From Collinsella sp. (GTDB taxonomy: Bacteria > Actinomycetota > Coriobacteriia > Coriobacteriales > Coriobacteriaceae): 19,665 bases of DNA. The translations under genes and the position numbers were made by a program. Of this stretch, positions 7,447 to 13,265 are shown one piece after another; position 1 is the stretch's first letter, and every line of letters starts with the position of its first letter. Where the stretch lies: assembly GCA_019414545.1 (NCBI GenBank), contig DXLV01000006.1, positions 3,809 through 23,473 of the forward strand, read 5' to 3'. Under the pieces are notes generated by a model. It did no database searches, was not told the origin of the DNA, and was given only the letters and a program-made list of their open reading frames with translations.

Positions 7447-8295
7447 ATGAACGAGCAGGTTTGCACCAAGGCTGTGGATACGTGTGGCTATCCGGTCGAG
7501 ACCACGGGCAATGCGGTGCTGGACACGTTGGAGCACCGTTCCTCCACGCGCGCTTTTGCGCGCGATGACAACGACCGTCCCGTAGCGGTGACCGACGAGC
7601 AGCGTGCGGCGATTTTGCATGCGGCGAGTCGCGCGCCGTCAGCGGGCGCCATGATGATGTATTCCGTCGTGAGCATTCGCGAGCAGGCTACGCTGGACCG
7701 TCTGGCCGACCTGTGCGACCACCAGCCCATGATTGCCAAGGCGCCCTGGGCACTAATATTTGTGGTCGATTATGCCAAGTGGATCGATCTGTTTGAGCAC
7801 GTGGGCTGCTTTGAGCCCGAGTTTGTCGAGCGCACGGGCAAGGCGCCCCGCCGCGCGCCGGGTTTGGGCGACTTTGCCATCGCGGCTCAGGATGCCGTGA
7901 TCGCCGCGCAAAACGCCGTGGTTGCCGCCGAGGCCCTGGGCCTGGGGAGCTGCTATATCGGTGATATCGTCGAGAATGCCGAGGAAGTTGCCGAGCTGCT
8001 CGATCTGCCGCCCTATACCATGCCGCTGTCGATGCTCATCATCGGCACGCCCCGTAAGGAGCGCCCGGCAATCGCGCACCCCGTGGTGAACCTGGTGCAC
8101 GAGGAGCACTACTGCCGTGCGGATGCCGCGACTATGGATGCGCAGGTGGCCGAGATGGACGCGATGTTCCGTCCGCATGCTCGCGAGGTGGGGGAGCGCG
8201 TCGTGGATATCTACACCCGCAAGCACACGAGCCCCTTTATGGCCGAGATGAGCCGATCCATGGAGTGGTGGTTCAAAAACTGGCTCGGAAAATGA
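7447..8295 (+). CDS. Nitroreductase family flavoprotein
   Basis: This 282-aa protein has the nitroreductase layout. EHRSSTRAF (29-37) is the N-terminal Arg-Ser phosphate-binding motif for FMN, ASRAPSAGA (60-68) is the second FMN contact region, and GLGSCYIG (165-172) with LSMLIIGTPRKERP (~195-207) form the usual C-terminal core. Members reduce nitro groups, quinones or other substrates with NAD(P)H; the substrate cannot be read from sequence. It has an extra N-terminal ~24 residues with two Cys and a longer C-terminal tail (from ~215) than minimal members. GAGGATGAGG just before the ATG provides the ribosome binding site. The gene is divergent from the LTA-synthase-like gene across ~210 bp in which I see no convincing promoter pair, and it is followed by a palindrome. 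Confidence 0.88.
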   Translation: MNEQVCTKAVDTCGYPVETTGNAVLDTLEHRSSTRAFARDDNDRPVAVTDEQRAAILHAASRAPSAGAMMMYSVVSIREQATLDRLADLCDHQPMIAKAPWALIFVVDYAKWIDLFEHVGCFEPEFVERTGKAPRRAPGLGDFAIAAQDAVIAAQNAVVAAEALGLGSCYIGDIVENAEEVAELLDLPPYTMPLSMLIIGTPRKERPAIAHPVVNLVHEEHYCRADAATMDAQVAEMDAMFRPHAREVGERVVDIYTRKHTSPFMAEMSRSMEWWFKNWLGK

Positions 8296-8297
8296 CA

Positions 8298-8330
8298 AAT
8301 GTGACAAGGGGACAGTCCCTTTGTCACATT
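8298..8330. repeat. 33-bp palindrome AATGTGACAAGGGGAC/GTCCCTTTGTCACATT
   Basis: Two 16-base arms flank a single A, and the only non-Watson-Crick position is a G-T pair (wobble in RNA). It begins two bases after the nitroreductase stop and could end transcription in both directions, although it lacks a long T tail. The inner ACAA(A)GG...CCTTTGT core is shared with the terminator palindrome at 10760-10798, while the outer arms differ but remain self-complementary. This marks it as one member of a dispersed palindromic repeat family. Confidence 0.8.
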
Positions 8331-8412
8331 CCATATCGCCGCGGTGGCCTAAAGACTGTATAAATCTTTATCTAGCTGGGAAAACAGTGCATTAAAACAT
8401 GGGCCGATTACC

Positions 8413-8418
8413 TATAAT
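8413..8418 (+). promoter_or_regulatory. Probable -10 box (TATAAT) for kup
   Basis: A perfect TATAAT lies 35 bases before the kup ATG in an A/T-richer stretch. No good -35 hexamer is seen at 16-18 bp spacing (CATTAA-like sequence is the best available), so only the -10 assignment has support. Confidence 0.45.
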
Positions 8419-8437
8419 CCCCTCGAACGTTAAAGTT

Positions 8438-8443
8438 GGGAGG
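8438..8443 (+). promoter_or_regulatory. Ribosome binding site choosing the kup ATG at 8454
   Basis: GGGAGG ten bases before the ATG at 8454. The upstream in-frame TTG at 8436 would overlap this site and is rejected as the start. Confidence 0.6.
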
Positions 8444-8453
8444 AAACCGGCTT

Positions 8454-10481
8454 ATGGAACAAAAGGCCAAGGAGGCAGCCTCGCACGCTGCGATTCCTGT
8501 GAGCATCTCGGCGATGCTCGTCACGCTGGGCGTGGTGTACGGCGATATCGGCACCAGCCCCATGTATGTAACCAAGGCGCTCGTTGCCGGCAACGGCGGC
8601 ATCGGAAGCGTCACGGAGGAGTTCGTGCTCGGCGCGCTCTCCCTTGTCGTGTGGACGGTCACGCTGCTGACCACCATCAAGTATGTGCTCATCTCGCTGC
8701 GCGCCGATAACCATGGTGAGGGCGGCATCTTTGCCCTGTACAGCCTGGTCAAGCGCTGCGGCAAGTGGCTTATCATCCCCGCCATGCTGGGTGGCGCCGC
8801 GCTGCTCGCCGACGGCATCCTGACGCCGGCCGTTACCGTTACCACGGCCATCGAGGGCCTGCGCACCATCCCGGCGGTCCATGCCGTGCTGGGCGATGAC
8901 CAAGGCCGCGTCGTCGCCATTACGCTCGCCATCATCATCGTGCTCTTCTTGGTACAGCGCATCGGTACGGCCAAGATCGGTCACGCCTTTGGCCCCATCA
9001 TGACGCTGTGGTTCCTGTTCCTGGGCGGCACGGGTCTGTTCTTTGTCTTCCAGCACCCCGCCGTGCTGCTGTGCCTCAACCCGCTCCGCGGCATCGCCTT
9101 TTTGTTGAGCCCCAACAACCACGCGGGCATCATGATTCTGGGCAGCTGCTTCCTCGCCACCACCGGTGCCGAGGCGCTCTACTCCGACATGGGCCACGTC
9201 GGCCGCGGCAACATCTACGCTACCTGGCCGTTCGTTAAGTGCTGCCTGCTGCTGTCCTATATGGGCCAGGGCGCTTGGCTTATGAACAACGCTGCCAACC
9301 CCGAGCTCATGGGCATTGCCGATCTCAACCCGTTCTACCAGATGCTCGCCCCGGGCCTGCGCCCGTTTGCCGTCGGCCTTTCCACCGTCGCGGCCATCAT
9401 TGCCTCGCAGGCGCTCATCACCGGCGCATTCTCGCTGGTGTCCGAGGCCAGCCGTCTGGACCTCATGCCGCACATGCAGGTCTTCTACCCTGCCGAGACC
9501 AAGGGCCAGCTCTATATTCCCATGGTCAACAACGTCATGCTTGTCGGCTGCGTCATCGTGGTGCTGCTGTTCCAGAACTCGGCGCATATGGAAGCCGCCT
9601 ACGGCCTTGCCATTACGCTGACTATGATGTGCACCACGCTGCTGCTCTTCTTCTACCTGCACGAGGAGCGCAAGCTCAAGGTCGCGCCGTGGATCTTCGC
9701 GGCCTTCTTCCTTTTGCTCGAAGGCTTCTTCTTCGTGAGCTCGCTCACCAAGTTCTTCCACGGCGGCTATTTCACCATCCTCATGGCCGCGCTCATCATG
9801 GGTATCATGGTGTGCTGGTACAACGGTACGGCTGTTGAGCAGCGCCAGTTTACGCTGCTGCCGCTGCGCAGCTACCTGCCGCAGCTCAAGCGCCTGCGCG
9901 ATGACGATCGCTACGAGCGCCTGAGCGACAACATCGTGTACCTGACCAAGGACACCCATACCGACTACATCGACCGCGACATCGTCTACTCGATTCTGGA
10001 CAAGCATCCCAAGCGCGCTCGCGCCTGGTGGTTTGTGAATGTCGAGACCATGGACGAACCGCACACTTTTGCCTATTCGGTCGAGACGTTCGGCACCGAC
10101 TACGTGTTCCGCGTGCATCTGTACCTGGGCTACAAGATCAACCAGCGCGTTAATGCCTATCTGCGTCAGGTCGTTCAGGACCTGGCTGCCACCGGCGAGC
10201 TGCCACCGCAGACGCATGACTACTCGGTCTACAAGGATCCGGGTAACATCGGTACGTTCAAGTTCGTCCTGATCCGTAAGCTTCTGGCGCCCGAAAGCGA
10301 TGTGGAGCCGAGCGAGCGTACGGCCATCACGCTCAAGTACATCATTCGTCGCGCCGCCGGCACGCCTGCACGCTGGTACGGCCTGGAGAACTCCAACGTG
10401 AGCTTTGAGTACGTGCCGCTGTTCACCAAGTTCAAGGCCGTGAACAAGATGCAGCGCCTGGCTCCCAACGAGCGCCCGTAG
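8454..10481 (+). CDS. kup: Kup-type potassium uptake permease
   Basis: The 675-aa protein belongs to the Kup/HAK/KUP potassium transporter family, which couples K+ uptake to protons across the cytoplasmic membrane. The family signature GVVYGDIGTSP is at residues 26-36 in the first membrane helix. About twelve hydrophobic segments follow to ~residue 455, including LLADGILTPAVTVTTAIEGL and GSCFLATTGAEALYSDMGHVG, both characteristic of the family. A soluble C-terminal domain of ~220 residues completes the protein. Length is slightly above the ~620 aa of E. coli Kup. A TATAAT box and GGGAGG site precede it. A 56-aa membrane protein and a KdpD/KdpE-like two-component pair follow on the same strand, making potassium-responsive control plausible. 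I see no c-di-AMP (ydaO) riboswitch in the 158-bp leader. Confidence 0.95.
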   Translation: MEQKAKEAASHAAIPVSISAMLVTLGVVYGDIGTSPMYVTKALVAGNGGIGSVTEEFVLGALSLVVWTVTLLTTIKYVLISLRADNHGEGGIFALYSLVKRCGKWLIIPAMLGGAALLADGILTPAVTVTTAIEGLRTIPAVHAVLGDDQGRVVAITLAIIIVLFLVQRIGTAKIGHAFGPIMTLWFLFLGGTGLFFVFQHPAVLLCLNPLRGIAFLLSPNNHAGIMILGSCFLATTGAEALYSDMGHVGRGNIYATWPFVKCCLLLSYMGQGAWLMNNAANPELMGIADLNPFYQMLAPGLRPFAVGLSTVAAIIASQALITGAFSLVSEASRLDLMPHMQVFYPAETKGQLYIPMVNNVMLVGCVIVVLLFQNSAHMEAAYGLAITLTMMCTTLLLFFYLHEERKLKVAPWIFAAFFLLLEGFFFVSSLTKFFHGGYFTILMAALIMGIMVCWYNGTAVEQRQFTLLPLRSYLPQLKRLRDDDRYERLSDNIVYLTKDTHTDYIDRDIVYSILDKHPKRARAWWFVNVETMDEPHTFAYSVETFGTDYVFRVHLYLGYKINQRVNAYLRQVVQDLAATGELPPQTHDYSVYKDPGNIGTFKFVLIRKLLAPESDVEPSERTAITLKYIIRRAAGTPARWYGLENSNVSFEYVPLFTKFKAVNKMQRLAPNERP

Positions 10482-10542
10482 GCGCCGACAGGTTGCACGG
10501 AGTTGGTTTTCGATGGACAAGATTGGGGCCGGGGAGGCAAAC

Positions 10543-10713
10543 ATGGATGCAAGGACACTCGACGTCCTCGAGGCGGGTATCGACGCCGCCGAAGATCGGT
10601 TCTTTACGAATCGGGCCAACATGGACATGGTCGATCGCGTGATTTCGATCGTGGCATTGGTATTTGGAGCGGTGTGCGTGTGCGCCCTGCTCGCGCACGT
10701 GCTGTTTGTCTAA
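10543..10713 (+). CDS. Small single-pass membrane protein between kup and the sensor kinase
   Basis: This 56-aa protein has a polar, acidic N-terminal half (MDARTLDVLEAGIDAAEDRF) and one strong C-terminal membrane helix (~32-55, VISIVALVFGAVCVCALLAHV). The ATG at 10543 is preferred because GGGGAGG lies five bases upstream. An in-frame ATG at 10513 with a weaker GGAG would add ten residues. It starts 61 nt after kup and ends before a terminator, so it is likely co-transcribed with kup. Its size and position recall small subunits such as KdpF, but KdpF is nearer 30 aa and no similarity is evident. I do not recognise the family; a modulator of Kup or of the adjacent kinase is speculation. Confidence 0.6.
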   Translation: MDARTLDVLEAGIDAAEDRFFTNRANMDMVDRVISIVALVFGAVCVCALLAHVLFV

Positions 10714-10759
10714 CGACCGCAGGCTGTAAAGGCTATACACTTGGAACCACCACAAGGGG

Positions 10760-10806
10760 AAACCACCACAAAGGTGCCTGTCCCCTTTGTGGTGGTTTTT
10801 GTTTTT
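10760..10806 (+). terminator. Strong hairpin terminator in a REP-like palindrome
   Basis: AAACCACCACAAAGG (10760-10774) pairs perfectly with CCTTTGTGGTGGTTT (10784-10798) around TGCCTGTCC, followed by TTTTTGTTTTT. A partial direct copy of the left arm, GGAACCACCACAAGGGG, lies just upstream at 10743-10758. It separates kup and the small gene from the sensor kinase, so the kinase needs readthrough or its own promoter. The core ACAAAGG...CCTTTGT is shared with the palindrome at 8298-8330. Confidence 0.88.
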
Positions 10807-10826
10807 GAGAGAGGGGCGGGGCGCTG

Positions 10827-12452
10827 ATGGACGTCCATGCGGACGGCGATATTGCCGAGAACTTTTGGTGGCGGCGCACGACGCTGACGCGTCGCAGCCC
10901 TCTGTATGACGCCTGCGTATCGGCGGGGCTGCTGGTCGCGGCGACGATTGTGGGCGCGCTGCTCGACCATCCGGGTCTCGCGCCGAGCATCATGATCGTC
11001 TATGTGTTCGCCGTGCAGCTGTGCGCGTTCTTTACCTGGAGCCGCCTGTATTGCCTGCTGAGTTCGGCTGCCGCCGTGGCGCTCTACAACTTCCTGTTTG
11101 TCGACCCGCGCTACTCGCTGTCGTTTATCGACCGTGTTTATCCCGGCATGTTCTTCATCATGTTTTCGGTCTCGCTCGTGTCGAGCTCGATTTCGCTTGC
11201 CCTGCGTCGTGCCTTGGCGCAGGCCGCCGCCAGCGACCGGCGCACGCAGATGGTGCTCGAGACCAACCGCATGCTGCAGCGCTGCGCCGATCAGCAGCAG
11301 ATTGTCCATGCTATGGCAACGCAGCTGGCACGTCTTTCGGGCTGTCCAGTCGTGTGGTACAGCGCCGACGCCGAGGGCGATGACCTGCTGCCGCGTGCGA
11401 CATACACGGCCGTGGGCGATGTCGCGCCGGTGCATGAACTGGCGCCGCAGATGCCGCCGCGGCTCTCGGCGTCCGCCTATGTGGGAACGCCGCTCGATGC
11501 CACCTACGGCGGCTCGGCGTTCTACGGCATCTACCTGACCGTGCGCTCGGGCGACACCATGGTGCGCGCGGGCGATCCCGCCTCGGTGGTGGGCGTGCTG
11601 GCTATCGTTGCCGAGCCCGACGTGCTGACGCATGAGGAGCGAACACTTGCCGATGCCATCGTGAGCGAAGGCGAGCTGGCACTCGATCGCGCCCGCGCCA
11701 TGGAGGCCCGCGAGGAGGCGGCGGTGCTTGCCAAAAACGAGCAGCTGCGCGCCAACCTGCTGCGATCCATCTCACACGATCTGCGTACGCCGCTCACCAG
11801 TATTTCGGGCAATGCCGACGTGCTGCTCGATCAGGGCTCGACCGGCACCGCGGTGCTCGATGCCCAGACGCGCCGCGGCCTGCTTCTATCCATTCGCTCG
11901 GATGCGCTGTGGCTCAACGCCACCGTCGAGAATCTGCTCGCCATCACCAAGCTCGAGGGTGGCGGTATGCGCCTGTCGACCACGCTCGAGCTCATGGACG
12001 ATATCGTCGAGGAGGCGCTGCGCCACGTGAACCCTGCCGTGCGCGAGCACGACCTTAAGGTGGTGGCGTGCGATGAGCCGGCGCTCGTCAACGTCGATGC
12101 ACGCCTGATGGTGCAGCTGGTGGTCAATCTGGTGAACAACGCCATCACCTATACGCCCGCGGGCTCGCATATCATGATTTCGATTAGCGTCGACGATGGA
12201 CGCGTGGCGTGCTCGGTGGCCGATGATGGTCCGGGCATCGCACCCGAGGATCGCGAGCGCATCTTTGAGTCGTTCTATACCGCCAACCATGGTCTGGCCG
12301 ACAGCCACCGCAGCGTTGGCCTGGGTCTTTCGCTCTGCCGTTCCATTGCGTTGGCACATGGCGGTAGCATAGAGGTTGCCGCAGCGGACCCGCACGGTTC
12401 GGTCTTTACGATTGAACTTCCTGCCGCCGATGTTTCGTTTGATAAGGAGTAG
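10827..12452 (+). CDS. KdpD-like sensor histidine kinase lacking the N-terminal KdpD and Usp domains
   Basis: The 541-aa kinase begins with a DUF4118-type four-helix membrane domain (residues ~28-127, with the family's YNFLFVDPRYSLSF segment). A GAF-like region follows (~145-285), then the dimerisation and phosphoacceptor helix with LLRSISHDLRTPLTSI (His317). The ATP-binding domain shows an N box NLVNNAITY (~434-442), a G1 box DDGPGIAP (467-474) and a G2 box VGLGLSLCRS (497-506). This is the C-terminal architecture of KdpD. E. coli KdpD is ~890 aa because it also carries an N-terminal nucleotide-binding KdpD domain and a Usp domain, both absent here. Its partner is the response regulator starting four bases downstream. 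Kup next door suggests potassium or turgor sensing, which is inference. The start is supported by GAGAGGGG ten bases upstream. Confidence 0.9.
   Translation: MDVHADGDIAENFWWRRTTLTRRSPLYDACVSAGLLVAATIVGALLDHPGLAPSIMIVYVFAVQLCAFFTWSRLYCLLSSAAAVALYNFLFVDPRYSLSFIDRVYPGMFFIMFSVSLVSSSISLALRRALAQAAASDRRTQMVLETNRMLQRCADQQQIVHAMATQLARLSGCPVVWYSADAEGDDLLPRATYTAVGDVAPVHELAPQMPPRLSASAYVGTPLDATYGGSAFYGIYLTVRSGDTMVRAGDPASVVGVLAIVAEPDVLTHEERTLADAIVSEGELALDRARAMEAREEAAVLAKNEQLRANLLRSISHDLRTPLTSISGNADVLLDQGSTGTAVLDAQTRRGLLLSIRSDALWLNATVENLLAITKLEGGGMRLSTTLELMDDIVEEALRHVNPAVREHDLKVVACDEPALVNVDARLMVQLVVNLVNNAITYTPAGSHIMISISVDDGRVACSVADDGPGIAPEDRERIFESFYTANHGLADSHRSVGLGLSLCRSIALAHGGSIEVAAADPHGSVFTIELPAADVSFDKE
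12444..12449 (+). promoter_or_regulatory. Ribosome binding site inside the kinase 3' end
   Basis: AAGGAG, part of the last two kinase codons, lies seven bases before the GTG at 12457. It supports that GTG as the regulator start over the upstream ATG at 12376 and points to translational coupling. Confidence 0.8.
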
Positions 12453-12456
12453 CGCT

Positions 12457-13170
12457 GTGCCGAACTCTGCCGTAAAACCGCTCATCTTAGTCGTTGAGGA
12501 CGACCCCGCCGTTCGCAATCTTATTGTTGCCGCGCTCGAGGCGCACGGCTTGCGCCATATGGCCGTGGAGACCGCCCATGCCGCCATCGCCGCCGCCTCA
12601 TCGCAGGCGCCGAGCATTGTGCTGCTCGATCTGGGCCTGCCCGATATGGACGGCGTCAAGGTGGTGGAGTCGGTGCGCGCATGGTCGGGCATGCCGATCA
12701 TTGTGGTCTCGGCGCGCAGCGAGGATGCGGACAAAATCCGCGCGCTCGATGCCGGCGCCGACGACTATCTGACCAAGCCGTTTTCGGTCGAGGAACTGCT
12801 CGCGCGCATTCGCACGACGCTCAGGCGCCTTTCGTATGCGCAGATGGGCGGCGTTGTCTCCGAGGGCTCGTTCGATACCGGTGAGCTGCATATCGATTTT
12901 GATGCCGGCATCGCCACGATGGATGGCGAGGAACTGCATCTGACGCCGATCGAGTATAAGCTCCTGTGCCTGCTGGCGCATAACGCCGACAAGGTACTGA
13001 CGCACCAGTTTATCCTGCACGAGATTTGGGGCACGGCGACCAAGAGCGACCTGGCGAGCCTGCGTGTCTTTATGGGCACGTTGCGTAAGAAGATCGAGTC
13101 CGACCCCGCGCATCCGCGCTATATCCAGACGCACGTGGGTATTGGTTACCGATTGGTCATCCAGGGATAG
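12457..13170 (+). CDS. kdpE: KdpE-like OmpR/PhoB-family response regulator
   Basis: The 237-aa regulator has an N-terminal receiver domain with the acidic pocket E14-D15-D16 (LVVEDDPAVR), the phosphoacceptor Asp58 in LLDLGLPDMDG, the switch Ser/Thr region in VVSARSE and the conserved Lys107 in YLTKPFS. A winged-helix DNA-binding domain follows (~140-237) with LTPIEYKLLCLLAHNADKVL and the ending HVGIGYRL, typical of OmpR/KdpE proteins. The GTG start is set by AAGGAG seven bases upstream and only four bases separate it from the kinase stop, so the pair is one transcription unit. Targets cannot be read from sequence; kup is a natural candidate because no kdpFABC is present here. The name reflects similarity in architecture and context, not proof of orthology. 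Confidence 0.9.
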   Translation: MPNSAVKPLILVVEDDPAVRNLIVAALEAHGLRHMAVETAHAAIAAASSQAPSIVLLDLGLPDMDGVKVVESVRAWSGMPIIVVSARSEDADKIRALDAGADDYLTKPFSVEELLARIRTTLRRLSYAQMGGVVSEGSFDTGELHIDFDAGIATMDGEELHLTPIEYKLLCLLAHNADKVLTHQFILHEIWGTATKSDLASLRVFMGTLRKKIESDPAHPRYIQTHVGIGYRLVIQG

Positions 13171-13195
13171 GTCGGCATCCGCCATCCCAATATGA

Positions 13196-13260
13196 GTTGC
13201 GGTGAAATACGGTCTAAATTTGCCTAATTCCAGGCAAAACAGTCCGTATTCCACCGCAAC
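13196..13260. terminator. Two-part hairpin between convergent kdpE-like and rlmKL genes
   Basis: Outer arms 13196-13212 (GTTGCGGTGAAATACGG) and 13244-13260 pair at 16 of 17 positions. Inside, TTTGCCT (13219-13225) pairs with AGGCAAA (13232-13238) around AATTCC. It ends five bases from the rlmKL stop. Position between convergent genes suggests a bidirectional terminator, but neither side has a strong T tract, so it may instead be another palindromic repeat. Confidence 0.6.
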
Positions 13261-13265
13261 GTTGT

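Noticed and set aside
8331..8453. c-di-AMP (ydaO-type) riboswitch upstream of kup
   Set aside because: Potassium transporter genes often carry one, but the leader is short and I see none of the expected multi-helix pattern.
8430..10628. 732-aa minus-strand frame opposite kup
   Set aside because: His/Arg/Gln-rich shadow frame antisense to a well-identified Kup permease; no domain and no credible start context.
10543..10713. KdpF subunit
   Set aside because: Only the single helix and the potassium context fit. It is about twice the length of KdpF and no kdpABC genes follow.
12376..12456. N-terminal extension of the response regulator from an upstream ATG
   Set aside because: This would overlap the kinase gene by ~80 bp, and AAGGAG directly precedes the GTG at 12457, where the receiver domain begins normally.
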